This document shows, in pieces, positions 7,825 through 19,627 of a DNA stretch of 64,000 bases. The stretch is taken from contig NZ_FUWJ01000016.1 in NCBI RefSeq assembly GCF_900167455.1, positions 1-64,000 on the forward strand, in the 5' to 3' direction. Source of the stretch: Enhydrobacter aerosaccus. Lineage in GTDB: Bacteria; Pseudomonadota; Alphaproteobacteria; Reyranellales; Reyranellaceae. The translations under genes were made by a program, and so were the position numbers. Every line of letters begins with the position of its first letter. The stretch's first letter is position 1. The notes below the pieces were generated by a model. The model was not told the DNA's origin, ran no database searches, and was given only the letters and a program-made list of their open reading frames with translations.

Positions 7825-9360
7825 TTACGTGTTGGGCCGCTGCGCGCTCATCCACTGCGCGAAGGCGGTGCGTTGCGCGACCGACATATGCAGCCCTTCC
7901 TTGGTTCGCCGCCACAGCACGTCGTCGGGTTCGGCGGCCCATTCCTCGCGCATGAGATAGCGCACCTCGGCCTCGTAGAGATGGCCGCCGAAGCAGCGTC
8001 CGAGATCGGCGACCGTCCTCACCTCGTCCAGAAGGTCGTCGAGGCCCGTGCCGTGACGACGTGCCAGCACGCGCACGAGATCGCGCGGCAGCCCCGGCTT
8101 GGCGGCACAAGCGCCTTCGACGAAGCGGTCGAACGCCTGCTCGAAGCTTGGCGCATCGGCCATCTCGCCGTCGGCCAGCGCCTTGTGCGCCGTCCACGCA
8201 TTACCCATCGAGGGATAGAACGGCCGCAGATCTTCCAGCGCATGCTCGGCAAGACGCCGATAGGTCGTGATCTTGCCGCCGAACACCGACAGGATCGGCG
8301 CGCCGCCGCCCTCGGGGGCATCGACCTCGAGATGGTAGTCGCGCGTCACCGCCGACGGATCGTCGTCGCCGTCGTCGAACAACGGCCGCACGCCCGAATA
8401 GGTCCAGACGACATCGGCCGGCGTGACGGGCTTGGCCATGTAGTGGCCGGCGATGTCGCAGAGATAGGCGATCTCCTCGGGCGAGCAGACCGGCTTGTCG
8501 CTCGTCTCGACGGTGATGTCCGTGGTGCCGATCAGGGAGAAGTCGCGTTCGTAGGGGATCACGAACACGATGCGGTTGTCCTCGTTCTGAAGGATGAAGG
8601 CATGGTCGCCGTCATGCAGGCGCGGCACGACGATGTGGCTGCCCTTGACCAGGCGCACGCGCTTGGGCGTGCGCACGGCGGCCTGCTCGTCGAGGAAGTG
8701 CTTGACCCACGGTCCGCTCGCATTGACCAGCCCGCGCGCTTGCAGCCTGATCGTCGTGCCCTGCGGCGCGGCCAGCTCGATGTCCCACAGTTTGCCGTCC
8801 GGCGTGCGGCGCGCACTGGTGCAGCGATGGCGCGCGAAGATCCTCGCGCCCATGTTGCGCGCCGATTTGAGGTTGGCGATCACCATGCGCGCGTCGTCGA
8901 CCCAGCCGTCGGAATAGACGAAGCCCTTCCGGAAGGTCGATTTCAGGCCGGCGCCGAATTTGCTATGCTGCAGGTCCACCGCCTTCGACTTGGGCAGGGT
9001 CATGTGCCAGTCGAGGTGGTCGTAGAGGAACAGGCCGAGCCGCAGCATCCAGCGCGGCCGCAGATGGGGTTCGTGCGGCAGCACGAAGCGCAGCGGCCAG
9101 GACAGGTGCGGCGCCTTGGCCAGCAGCACCTCGCGCTCCATCAATGCTTCACGGACCAGGCGAAATTCATAGTGCTCCAGATAGCGCAGCCCGCCATGGA
9201 TCAGCTTGGTCGAGGCCGAGGAGGTGGCGCTCGCGAAGTCGTTCATCTCGCACAGGCCGACCGTCAGGGTCCGGCCGGCGGCGTCGCAGGCGATGCCTGC
9301 GCCATTGATGCCGCCGCCCACGACGAACAGATCGAGCGGCTGGCCTTCAGTTCCGTTCAT
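7825..9360 (-). CDS. glpD: Aerobic glycerol-3-phosphate dehydrogenase
   Basis: The product is 511 residues, the usual GlpD length. The N-terminal FAD site VVGGGINGAGIACDAAGR (about 13-30) is followed by the GlpD-specific SASTKLIHGGLRYLEHYEF. The C-terminal DAO_C-type domain contains YSGVRPLFDD and SVFGGKITTYRRLAEHAL. It oxidises sn-glycerol-3-phosphate to dihydroxyacetone phosphate at the membrane and passes electrons to ubiquinone. No glycerol kinase or facilitator gene is adjacent. Confidence 0.95.
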   Translation of the reverse strand: MNGTEGQPLDLFVVGGGINGAGIACDAAGRTLTVGLCEMNDFASATSSASTKLIHGGLRYLEHYEFRLVREALMEREVLLAKAPHLSWPLRFVLPHEPHLRPRWMLRLGLFLYDHLDWHMTLPKSKAVDLQHSKFGAGLKSTFRKGFVYSDGWVDDARMVIANLKSARNMGARIFARHRCTSARRTPDGKLWDIELAAPQGTTIRLQARGLVNASGPWVKHFLDEQAAVRTPKRVRLVKGSHIVVPRLHDGDHAFILQNEDNRIVFVIPYERDFSLIGTTDITVETSDKPVCSPEEIAYLCDIAGHYMAKPVTPADVVWTYSGVRPLFDDGDDDPSAVTRDYHLEVDAPEGGGAPILSVFGGKITTYRRLAEHALEDLRPFYPSMGNAWTAHKALADGEMADAPSFEQAFDRFVEGACAAKPGLPRDLVRVLARRHGTGLDDLLDEVRTVADLGRCFGGHLYEAEVRYLMREEWAAEPDDVLWRRTKEGLHMSVAQRTAFAQWMSAQRPNT

Positions 9361-9414
9361 GGGCGGTCATATAGCGCGCTTGACCGCTCTGCGCGCGCCC
9401 CGCAAACAGGCCCC

Positions 9415-9684
9415 ATGGGACTATTACTGAAGTTCGTGATGCTCGGGGTCGTGGCCTACGTCGCCTGGAACACGGCGCGGCGCTGGCTCGGCCTGCTCGG
9501 CGGCTCGGGCGCCAATCGGCCCGTCTCGGGCAATCGCCAGACGCCGGCGGCGCGGTCCGCCAGCCCGGCGCCGGCCGCGCCTCGCCGTCCGGTTGTCGAG
9601 GACACCAAGGCCTGCCCGGTTTGCGGTGCCTATGTTTCGGTCAGTGCCGGAAAATGCGGCCGATCCGACTGCCCCCAAGGTTGA
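9415..9684 (+). CDS. Small membrane-anchored zinc-ribbon-like protein
   Basis: The product is 89 residues: an N-terminal transmembrane helix (GLLLKFVMLGVVAYVAWNTA), a Pro/Ala/Arg-rich linker, and a C-terminal cysteine cluster ACPVCGAYVSVSAGKCGRSD followed by CPQG, giving a Cys-X2-Cys...Cys-X4-Cys pattern able to bind one zinc. Start ATG 9415 is 55 bp from the divergent glpD start, so the two share a promoter region. The function is unknown. Its position before glyQ could mean cotranscription, but a promoter-like sequence intervenes. Confidence 0.72.
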   Translation: MGLLLKFVMLGVVAYVAWNTARRWLGLLGGSGANRPVSGNRQTPAARSASPAPAAPRRPVVEDTKACPVCGAYVSVSAGKCGRSDCPQG

Positions 9685-9706
9685 TATTTCAGGACTGTTG
9701 CGACGC

Positions 9707-9735
9707 TTGACCGGGATAGGGGTGGCACCTATTTT
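9707..9735 (+). promoter_or_regulatory. Candidate sigma-70 promoter for glyQS-ppdK
   Basis: TTGACC (9707-9712) and TATTTT (9730-9735) are separated by 17 bp, a good match to vegetative -35/-10 boxes, 65 bp before the glyQ start. It was identified by eye only. Confidence 0.45.
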
Positions 9736-9800
9736 GCCGCACCGCAAAAACGGCCAAAAGTCGCGAAAAGACAAGGCCTTCTGAGTTTCGAGGACGTCCT

Positions 9801-10703
9801 GTGTCGAACCTGTCGGCGACGCGCGCCAAGCCGCGATGTTTCCAGGAACTGATCCTGACCCTGCAGGACTATTGGGCCCGCCAGGGTTGCGTGATTCTTC
9901 AGCCCTATGACATGGAAATGGGCGCGGGGACCTTTCACACCGCGACGACGCTGCGGGCGCTGGGGCCGAAGCCCTGGTACGCCGCCTATGTGCAGCCGTC
10001 GCGTCGGCCCAAGGATGGCCGCTACGGCGACAATCCCAACCGCCTGCAGCACTACTATCAGTTCCAGGCGATCCTGAAGCCGTCACCCGCCGACATCCTC
10101 GAGCGCTATCTCGGCTCGCTGCAAGCCATCGGCATCGACACGACCCTGCACGACATCCGCTTCGTCGAGGACGACTGGGAGAGCCCGACGCTCGGCGCCT
10201 GGGGGCTGGGCTGGGAAGTCTGGTGCGACGGCATGGAGATCACGCAGTTCACCTACTTCCAGCAGGTGGGCGGCATCGAGGTCGACCTGGTGGCCGGCGA
10301 GATCACCTACGGCCTCGAGCGGCTGGCCATGTACCTGTTCGACAAGAAGACGATCTACGAGCTGCCGTTCAATTCGCCCGACTCGGAGGTGCCGCTGCTC
10401 TATGGCGACGTGTTCCTCCAGAACGAGCGCGAGCAGTCGGCCTACAATTTCGAGCATGCCGACACCGAGATGCTGTTCCGCCACTTCGCCGATGCGGAGA
10501 AGGAATGCGCGCGCATGATCGAGAAGAAGCTGCCGCTGCCGGCCTACGAGCAATGCATCAAGGCCTCGCACTCCTTCAACCTGCTCGACGCGCGCGGCGT
10601 CATCAGCGTCACCGAGCGCCAGAGCTACATCCTGCGCGTCCGCACCCTGGCCAAGGCCTGCTGCGAGGCGTGGCTGGCGACCCAGCTCGAGAAGGCGGCG
10701 TGA
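9801..10703 (+). CDS. glyQ: Glycyl-tRNA synthetase alpha subunit
   Basis: The product is 300 residues, the normal length for the catalytic alpha chain of the alpha2beta2 bacterial GlyRS. The segments FQELILTLQDYWARQGCVIL and MEMGAGTFHTATTLRALGP, and the block AYVQPSRRPKDGRYGDNPNR, are diagnostic class II motifs. The start is GTG at 9801 (SNLSATRAKPRCF). It is followed 131 bp later by glyS; a palindromic repeat lies between them. The subunit activates glycine and charges tRNA-Gly in complex with the beta chain. Confidence 0.97.
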   Translation: MSNLSATRAKPRCFQELILTLQDYWARQGCVILQPYDMEMGAGTFHTATTLRALGPKPWYAAYVQPSRRPKDGRYGDNPNRLQHYYQFQAILKPSPADILERYLGSLQAIGIDTTLHDIRFVEDDWESPTLGAWGLGWEVWCDGMEITQFTYFQQVGGIEVDLVAGEITYGLERLAMYLFDKKTIYELPFNSPDSEVPLLYGDVFLQNEREQSAYNFEHADTEMLFRHFADAEKECARMIEKKLPLPAYEQCIKASHSFNLLDARGVISVTERQSYILRVRTLAKACCEAWLATQLEKAA

Positions 10704-10717
10704 TGACTCACTTCATC

Positions 10718-10832
10718 GGAGCGCGCCACTCCAGTGGCGCTCATCTTCTTCGGCTCGACCGCGCCCTTGAGCGCCACTTCAGCGCGGAAGTATCCGCGCG
10801 CAGTGGCGCGCTCCGCCGAGGGGAGCGCCACT
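10718..10832. repeat. Intergenic palindromic repeat, family 1 (glyQ-glyS gap)
   Basis: GAGCGCGCCACT and AGTGGCGCTC form an imperfect dyad at 10719-10742. Related half-sites recur as GAGCGCCACTTCAGCGCGG and GCAGTGGCGCGCTC up to 10832. The same core occurs inverted and direct at 33651-33802, over 20 kb away. It fills almost the whole gap between two cotranscribed genes, as REP-type elements do. Confidence 0.8.
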
Positions 10833-10834
10833 AG

Positions 10835-12886
10835 ATGGCTGAGTTCCTCCTCGAACTGCTGAGCGAAGAGATCCCGGCGCGCATGCAGGCGCGCGCCGCG
10901 GACGATCTCAAGCGCCTCGTCTGCGATGGCCTCAAGGCAGCCGGCCTCACCTTCACCGCAGCGCGCGCCTTCGCGACGCCGCGCCGGCTGGCGCTGGTGG
11001 TCGACGGCCTGCCGGTCGCCCGCGCCGATGTCAGCGAGGAAAAGCGCGGTCCGCGTGTCGGCGCGCCGGACCAGGCGGTCCAGGGCTTCCTGAAGGGCGC
11101 CGGCCTCACCTCGCTCGACCAGGCCGAGAAGCGCGATACCGGCAAGGGCGAATTCTGGTTCGCCGTCATCCACAAGAAGGGCGGGCCGACCGCCGAGGCG
11201 CTGCCCGGCATCATCGAGGCGGCGATGAAGGCATTGCCGTGGCCCAAGTCGATGAAGTGGGGCAGTGGCACCATGCAATGGGTGCGGCCGCTGCAATCCA
11301 TCGTCGCTCTGTTCGACGGCAAGGTGCTGCCGGGCTCGATCGCTCCCGGGGGCAAGATGGCGCCGGTGCCGTTCGGCGACACCACGCGCGGCCATCGCTT
11401 CCTCAGCAAGGGCGAGATCACGGTCACGGGATTTGCCGACTACGCGGCGAAGCTCCGGGCCGCGCATGTGATGCTCGATCCCGCCGAGCGCAAGCAGGTC
11501 ATCCTCGACGGCGCGCGCGTGCTCTGCGCTGAGGCCCAGGTCAGCCTCAACGAGGACGAGGCGCTGCTCGACGAGGTCGCCGGGCTGGTCGAATGGCCGG
11601 TGCCGATGCTGGGCACCATCGATGCGCAGTTCATGGACGTGCCGCCCGAGGTGCTGATCGTCTCCATGAAGACGCACCAGCGCTACTTCGCGACGACCAA
11701 GGCCGACGGCACGCTGGCCAACCGTTTCGTCGTGGTCGCCAACAATGTCGCTCGCGACGGCGGCGCCACCATCGTCGACGGCAACGAGCGCGTGCTGCGG
11801 TCGCGGCTGAGCGACGCCAAGTTCTTCTGGGACCAGGATCGCAAGATCCGGCTCGAGGAACGGCTGCCGGCGCTGAAGGACATCGTCTTCCACGCCAAGC
11901 TGGGCTCGCAGGCCGATCGCGTGCAGCGCATCGCGGCGCTGGCGCTCGCCGTCGCCGAGCATGTGCCGGGCAGCGACCCGACCGAGATCATGACTGCGGC
12001 CGAGCTGTGCAAGGCCGATCTGGTGAGCGGCATGGTCGGTGAGTTCCCCGAGCTGCAGGGCATCATGGGCCGCTACTATGCGCTCGGCGAGAAATTGCCG
12101 GCCAGCGTGGCCGAGGCGATCGGCGATCATTACGCGCCGGCCGGTCCCAACGATCGCTGCCCGTCGGCGCCGGTGTCGATCGCCGTGGCGCTGGCCGACA
12201 AGCTCGATGCGCTGATCTCCTTCTGGTCGATCGGCGAGAAACCGACCGGCTCGCGCGATCCCTACGCGCTGCGCCGTGCCGCGTTGGGCGTGATCCGCAT
12301 CATCGTCGAGAACGGGCTGCGCCTGCCGCTCAAGCGCTTCTTCAAGGAAGACGATCTGCTCGCCTTCTTCGCCGAGCGCCTCAAGGTGCAGATGCGCGAG
12401 AAGGGCGTGCGGCACGACATCGTCGATGCGGTGCTGTCGCTGGGCGGCGAGGACGACCTGGTGCGGCTCCTGGCGCGCGTCGAGGCGCTGCAGTCGTTCC
12501 TCGGCACCGAGGCGGGCAAGAATCTGCTGACGGCCTATGGTCGCGCTGCCAACATCGTTCGCGCCGAGGAGAAGAAGGACAAGACCTTGAGCGCGCAGCT
12601 CGCCGGTGCGCCGGATGCGGCGCTGCTGGAACAAGCCGAGGAAAAAAGCGTTGCGTCCGCGCTGGCCGAGGTCGAGCGGACCGTGAAGCCGGCGTTACAG
12701 CGCGAGGATTTCGCCGGGGCGATGCAGGCCTTCGCCGGCCTGCGCGCGCCGATCGACGCTTTGTTCGAAAAGGTCACAGTCAATGTCGTGGACAGGCCGC
12801 AATTGCGGCTGAACAGGTTGAAATTGCTCAATCAGATTCGGGCCACCATGGATTCGGTGGCGGATTTCTCGAAGATCGAGGGCTGA
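10835..12886 (+). CDS. glyS: Glycyl-tRNA synthetase beta subunit
   Basis: The product is 683 residues, the typical size. It starts AEFLLELLSEEIPARMQARA, the conserved beginning of GlyS, and contains THGHRFL-like TTRGHRFLSKGEI, the MKTHQRYFATT block and an HD-like helical region before the C-terminal anticodon-binding domain (DALFEKVTVNVVDRPQLRLN). It binds tRNA-Gly and completes the alpha2beta2 enzyme with GlyQ. Only two bases separate its stop from ppdK, so translation is likely coupled. Confidence 0.96.
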   Translation: MAEFLLELLSEEIPARMQARAADDLKRLVCDGLKAAGLTFTAARAFATPRRLALVVDGLPVARADVSEEKRGPRVGAPDQAVQGFLKGAGLTSLDQAEKRDTGKGEFWFAVIHKKGGPTAEALPGIIEAAMKALPWPKSMKWGSGTMQWVRPLQSIVALFDGKVLPGSIAPGGKMAPVPFGDTTRGHRFLSKGEITVTGFADYAAKLRAAHVMLDPAERKQVILDGARVLCAEAQVSLNEDEALLDEVAGLVEWPVPMLGTIDAQFMDVPPEVLIVSMKTHQRYFATTKADGTLANRFVVVANNVARDGGATIVDGNERVLRSRLSDAKFFWDQDRKIRLEERLPALKDIVFHAKLGSQADRVQRIAALALAVAEHVPGSDPTEIMTAAELCKADLVSGMVGEFPELQGIMGRYYALGEKLPASVAEAIGDHYAPAGPNDRCPSAPVSIAVALADKLDALISFWSIGEKPTGSRDPYALRRAALGVIRIIVENGLRLPLKRFFKEDDLLAFFAERLKVQMREKGVRHDIVDAVLSLGGEDDLVRLLARVEALQSFLGTEAGKNLLTAYGRAANIVRAEEKKDKTLSAQLAGAPDAALLEQAEEKSVASALAEVERTVKPALQREDFAGAMQAFAGLRAPIDALFEKVTVNVVDRPQLRLNRLKLLNQIRATMDSVADFSKIEG

Positions 12887-12888
12887 AG

Positions 12889-15563
<2,675 letters not shown>

Positions 15564-15567
<4 letters not shown>

Positions 15568-16544
15568 CCCTCGACGCGCTTCGGCCCGCCGGACGGGAAC
15601 AAGCCGGACGGGCAGAGGCCGGGCAGGGGCGCAAGCGCGCGCTTGCCCAGACCCTCGCGGCACTGGAGCGCGATCCCGAATCGAAGACGGCGCAGGCGCT
15701 GCTCGACGAGGCGTGGCGTCATCCGCGCGCGCATGTGGTCGGCATCACCGGACCGCCCGGCGTCGGCAAGTCCTCGCTGTGCGCGGCGCTGGTCGCGGCC
15801 TGGCGGACGGCCGGCCACACGGTGGGCGTCATTGCGGTCGACCCGTCTTCCAAGGCCAGCGGCGGGGCGCTGCTGGGCGATCGCGTGCGCATCGTCACCG
15901 ACTCGGCCGACGACGGCATCTTCGTGCGCTCGATGGCAGCGCGCGACCGGCTGGGTGGCCTCGCCGACCAGACGCTCGCCGCCATGGTGGTGATGCGGGC
16001 GCTGTTCGACCGGGTGCTGATCGAGACGGTGGGCGTCGGGCAATCCGAAACCGACGTCGCCGGCGTCGCCGACACGGTCGTGTTCTGCGTCCAGCCGGGC
16101 TCGGGCGACTCGCTGCAGTTCATGAAGGCGGGCATCGTCGAGATCCCGCACCTTATCGTCGTCACCAAGGCCGATCTCGGCGCCGCCGCCGAACGGGCGC
16201 GCGCCGATGTCGCCGGTGCGCTGTCGCTGGCCAGCGCCGATCCGCAGGACTGGAAGCTCGGGACGCTCGTCGCTTCGTCGCGCAGCGGCGAGGGCATCGA
16301 TGCCCTGATGCAGGCGCTCGAGGCCCATCGCCGCCATCTCGCCGAGCACGGCCGGCTGGCGATCGCCCGCCATCGCCAGAGCGAGGGCTGGGTGCGCGAG
16401 GCGATGCAGGAGCGCTACGGCACGCGCGGCCTCGCCCGTCTGCACCAGCTCGGCCTCGACCTTTCCCTTCCCGTCGGCGCCCAGCCCTTCGAGCGCATCC
16501 GCCTGCTGAGCCTGGCGCTGGAGCCGCCGCCCGCGTCGTCTTGA
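15564..16544 (+). CDS. meaB: MeaB/ArgK-type GTPase, methylmalonyl-CoA mutase chaperone
   Basis: The product is 326 residues. The G-domain has P-loop GPPGVGKSS (63-71), the switch region with VDPSSKASGGALLGDRVR, IETVGVGQSETDVA (G3-like) and VTKAD (NKxD-equivalent). MeaB loads and protects the adenosylcobalamin-dependent mutases; no mutase gene is in this window. The ATG at 15564 overlaps the ppdK stop as ATGA, so the two are translationally coupled. The C-terminus ends just before a long tandem repeat. Confidence 0.92.
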
Positions 16545-16591
16545 CGTCGAGCAAGCCTGTTCGCGACGCCCCCTCACCCAACCTCTCCCCC

Positions 16592-17073
16592 TGCGGGGGC
16601 GAGGAGCCCGAGAAGAAAGCGACGCACTCCGGTACATCTTCCTCCTCCTCCTCTCCTTCTGCGGGGGCGAGGAGCCCGAGAAGAAGGAGGCGACGCACCC
16701 CGGTACATCTTCCTCCTCCTCTCCCTCTGCGGGGGCGAGGAGCCCGAGAAGAAGGAGGCGACGCACCCCGGTACATCTTCCTCCTCCTCCTCTCCCTCTG
16801 CGGGGGCGAGGAGCCCGAGAAGAAGGAGGCGACGCACCCCGGTACATCTTCCTCCTCCTCTCCCTCTGCGGGGGCGAGGAGCCCGAGAAGAAGGAGGCGA
16901 CGCACTCCAGTACATCTTCCTCCTCCTCCTCTCCCTCTGCGGGGACGAGGAGCCCGAGAAGAAGGAGGCGACGCACTCCGGTACATCTTCTTCCTCCTCT
17001 CCCTCTGCGGGGGCGAGGAGCCCGAGAAGAAGGAGGCGACGCACCCCGGTACATCTTTTCCTCCTCCTCTCCG
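16592..17073. repeat. Minisatellite, seven copies of a 68/71-bp unit
   Basis: TGCGGGGGCGAGGAGCCCGA recurs at 16592, 16660, 16728, 16799, 16867, 16938 and 17006, giving periods of 68, 68, 71, 68, 71 and 68. The 3-bp differences come from an extra CTC triplet in the CCTCCTCCTC run of each unit, which points to replication slippage. Copies differ by a few point changes (for example GGGGACGAGG at 16938). A diverged dyad (CTCTCCGCCCGATAGGGGGA, 17070-17089) closes the array. It separates meaB from the nickel transporter gene. The frames open through it are repeat translation, not genes. Confidence 0.92.
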
Positions 17074-17160
17074 CCCGATAGGGGGAGAGGGCGGGTGAGG
17101 GGGTGACGGCCGATGCTTCGTCGGGCATGTTATCTCTCCCCCCGGCCGGGCGGGCGGGAT

Positions 17161-18204
17161 ATGAGAGAGGGGATGTCGCGTCGCTCACCCCGGTCCCTGA
17201 TCATCCTCTACACGCTGCTGATCGGCAGCAACCTCGCCGCCTGGGGATGGGCGCTGCTCCTGTTCCGCGATCATCCGGTGCTGCTGGGCGCGGCGCTGCT
17301 GGCCTATGGCTTCGGCCTGCGCCATGCGGTCGATGCCGACCACATCGCCGCCATCGACAACGTCACGCGCAAGCTGGTGCAGGAGGGCAAGCGGCCGTTG
17401 CTGGTCGGCTTCTTCTTCGCCCTCGGCCATTCCAGCGTGGTGACGCTCGCCGTCGCCGGCGTGGCGGCCACGGCGACGCTGCTCGCGACGCGCTTCGAGT
17501 CGTTCCGTGCCGTCGGCTCGGTGGTGGGGACGCTCGTTTCGGCCGGCTTCCTGCTGGCGATCGCGGCCATCAATCTCGTGATCCTGCGCTCGGTGTGGCG
17601 CAGCTATCGCGCGGTGCGGCGCGGCGGTCGCTATGTCGAGGCGGATTTCGATCTGTTGCTCAACAGCCGCGGCCTTCTCGCCCGCCTGTTCCGGCCGTTG
17701 TTCCGGCTGATCGGGCGGAGCTGGCACATGTTTCCGCTCGGCTTCCTGTTCGGGCTGGGCTTCGACACCGCGACCGAGGTGTCGCTGCTCGGCATCGCCG
17801 CCAGCGAGACGGCACGCGGTCTGTCGATCTGGAGCATCATGGTGTTCCCGGCCCTGTTCGCCGCCGGCATGACGCTGGTCGATACGACCGACGGCGTGCT
17901 GATGCTGGGCGCCTACGACTGGGCGTTCGTCAATCCGCTGCGCAAGCTCTACTACAATCTCGTCATCACCTCGCTCTCGGCGCTGGTGGCGCTGGTCATC
18001 GGCGGCATCGAGGTGCTGGGCCTGATCGGCGATCGCCTGGGCTGGAACGGCTGGTTCTGGTCGGGCGCCCAGACGGCCAGCGCGCATCTCAACGAGATCG
18101 GGCTCGTGCTCGTCGGCCTGTTCGCGGCCGCCTGGATCGGTTCGGTCCTCGTCTATCGCTACGCCGGCCTCGATCATCTGGAGACCAACGGCGATCGCTG
18201 CTGA
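17161..18204 (+). CDS. NiCoT-family nickel/cobalt transporter
   Basis: The product is about 347 residues with eight hydrophobic segments. The family signature RHAVDADHIAAIDNVTR in helix II carries the His/Asp residues that bind the metal, and LGHSSVV and GLGFDTATEVSLL are the two other NiCoT motifs. It imports Ni2+ or Co2+ through the inner membrane. The start could be ATG 17161 or ATG 17173; the latter has GAGAGAGG directly upstream. A link with cobalamin-dependent MeaB two genes upstream is possible but not shown. Confidence 0.9.
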   Translation: MREGMSRRSPRSLIILYTLLIGSNLAAWGWALLLFRDHPVLLGAALLAYGFGLRHAVDADHIAAIDNVTRKLVQEGKRPLLVGFFFALGHSSVVTLAVAGVAATATLLATRFESFRAVGSVVGTLVSAGFLLAIAAINLVILRSVWRSYRAVRRGGRYVEADFDLLLNSRGLLARLFRPLFRLIGRSWHMFPLGFLFGLGFDTATEVSLLGIAASETARGLSIWSIMVFPALFAAGMTLVDTTDGVLMLGAYDWAFVNPLRKLYYNLVITSLSALVALVIGGIEVLGLIGDRLGWNGWFWSGAQTASAHLNEIGLVLVGLFAAAWIGSVLVYRYAGLDHLETNGDRC

Positions 18205-18224
18205 GACGCGACCTTCGCGCGGAC

Positions 18225-18869
18225 TCAGAACGCCGTGGTCAGCACCAGCCCGACGGCATGAACGAGCGCCGGCTGCGGCGCGAGGTCGGGCTGCAGGGCA
18301 TAGTAGGGCTCGACGGTGAAGTGCGCGCCGACCGGCAGGGCGACGCCGCCGACGAAACGCAGCCTCGAGATCTGGTCGTATCGCGTGTCGTAGAAGATTT
18401 CCGCTGATGCGTAGGGCGTGAAGGTCCAGTCGCGCCACTGCATGTCGCGCTGCGCCTGGAGCCTCTCGCGCAACCGGAAGGAGAAGCCGGTGTTGAGCCA
18501 GCGGAAATCCTCGCGCGTGCGCAGGTCGACCATCACCTCGGCCGGAGCGAAGACACGAAACGTCTGCTCGGTCAGCAGCCGGTTCTCGCTGAACGGTCCG
18601 CCGTCGGTGGCGCTGGCGTGGCGATAGCCGAGGCGGCCGCGGAACCAGTCGGCGAAGATATGCTCGACCAGCAGTCCCTGTTCGGCCTGATAGACCGACA
18701 GCTCGTCGATATCGCGGGCGAGGGCGAGCATGCCGATCAGCTTGGAGCGGTCGTCATAGCGGTACTGGAATTGCAGCTCGGGCCAGAATTCCAGGCTCTG
18801 CGCCTGCACTGCCGATGTCGCCACCGCCGCCAGCAGGAGGGCGAGGCCGCCAGGACCGTGCCGCCTCAA
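18225..18869 (-). CDS. DUF2490 family secreted, probably outer-membrane beta-barrel protein
   Basis: With a TTG start at 18869 the product is 214 residues and begins with a good signal peptide (MRRHGPGGLALLLAAVATSA, cleavage after VQA). The mature part alternates charged and aromatic residues as in amphipathic strands (LEFWPELQFQYRYDDRSKLI) and ends in Phe, an outer-membrane barrel feature. The TTG overlaps the stop of the upstream TetR gene (TTGA), so translation is probably coupled. No ATG fits the signal peptide. The function is unknown. Confidence 0.65.
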   Translation of the reverse strand: MRRHGPGGLALLLAAVATSAVQAQSLEFWPELQFQYRYDDRSKLIGMLALARDIDELSVYQAEQGLLVEHIFADWFRGRLGYRHASATDGGPFSENRLLTEQTFRVFAPAEVMVDLRTREDFRWLNTGFSFRLRERLQAQRDMQWRDWTFTPYASAEIFYDTRYDQISRLRFVGGVALPVGAHFTVEPYYALQPDLAPQPALVHAVGLVLTTAF

Positions 18870-19558
18870 GTCGCGTCGGTCGCCAGCCTGGGCATGGGGC
18901 GGCGGGCAAGGGCACGGGCCTCGCGCGGGGACATTCCCAGGCCGCACAGGATCGCCGTCACCACCGCCAGGGCGTGACGCGTCGGCGCCAGCCCGAGCGC
19001 GATCCGGCGCATTGCCTGCAGCACGGTGCCGCTCACCAGATCGAGCGTGGTCGAATCGCCGACGGCGCCGAATTCCTTCTGCTTCTGCCCGAGATGCAGG
19101 TCGGCCAGCACGTACGGCCCGATCTGCTGCATGAAGGCCGGAGTCGCGGAGGCGACGTCGGCGACCAGCAGGGCCCAGGGCGGGCTCTCCTCGGCCAGCC
19201 ACAGGAGACGTCGGCAGCCGATCGACATCCGCTCGGCACCGCGAGGGATGTGCGCATAGCTCTCGACGATGCGCTGGCACAGGACGTCGGCTACCCACGT
19301 CCCGACCGCCTGCATCAGCTCCGTTTCCGAGTGGAAGTGATTGTAGAAGGTGACCGGCGCGACCTCCGCCGCCGCCGCGATTTCCCGCACTGTCGTCTTG
19401 GCGATGCCGCGCACCGAATAGACGCGCGCCGCCGCAGCGATCAGCTGCCGCCGGGTGCGCTCGCGTTTGCGCAGACGTGGCTGCCCCTGGAAAGCCGCCG
19501 TCAGGACCGGTGGCAACGGGGGAAGCTGTGCGTTCAAAAAAGCGGTCACATCATTCAT
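18866..19558 (-). CDS. TetR/AcrR family transcriptional regulator
   Basis: The product is about 230 residues. The N-terminal DNA-binding domain reads RRQLIAAAARVYSVRGIAKT then TVREIAAAAEVAPVTFYNHF, the classic TetR HTH with the YNHF end. The C-terminal ligand domain is helical. The start at 19558 gives the usual N-terminal length; an in-frame ATG at 19591 would add 11 residues. It is divergent from the sulfatase operon, and a 14-bp palindrome overlaps its start codon, so it probably represses itself and perhaps the sulfatase genes. It is cotranscribed with the DUF2490 gene. Confidence 0.88.
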   Translation of the reverse strand: MNDVTAFLNAQLPPLPPVLTAAFQGQPRLRKRERTRRQLIAAAARVYSVRGIAKTTVREIAAAAEVAPVTFYNHFHSETELMQAVGTWVADVLCQRIVESYAHIPRGAERMSIGCRRLLWLAEESPPWALLVADVASATPAFMQQIGPYVLADLHLGQKQKEFGAVGDSTTLDLVSGTVLQAMRRIALGLAPTRHALAVVTAILCGLGMSPREARALARRPMPRLATDAT

Positions 19559-19566
19559 TTTTGAAT
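19553..19566. promoter_or_regulatory. Candidate TetR operator
   Basis: ATTCA-TTTT-TGAAT is a perfect dyad with 5-bp arms at the TetR start codon, in the short gap before the divergent sulfatase gene. Its position suits repression of both directions. It was found by eye; other dyads may exist. Confidence 0.4.
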
Positions 19567-19627
19567 TGCCTGTTCGGAAATGCTGTAGCATATGGTCCTT
19601 GCATCGTCACGGCAAAAAGGGACTGCG

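Noticed and set aside
7447..9684. A 745-codon plus-strand frame
   Set aside because: Only its last 89 codons, from ATG 9415, form a credible gene; the rest is antisense to glpD and the Spy-like gene.
16592..17073. Possible CRISPR array
   Set aside because: The units are contiguous, without unique spacers, and no cas genes are near.
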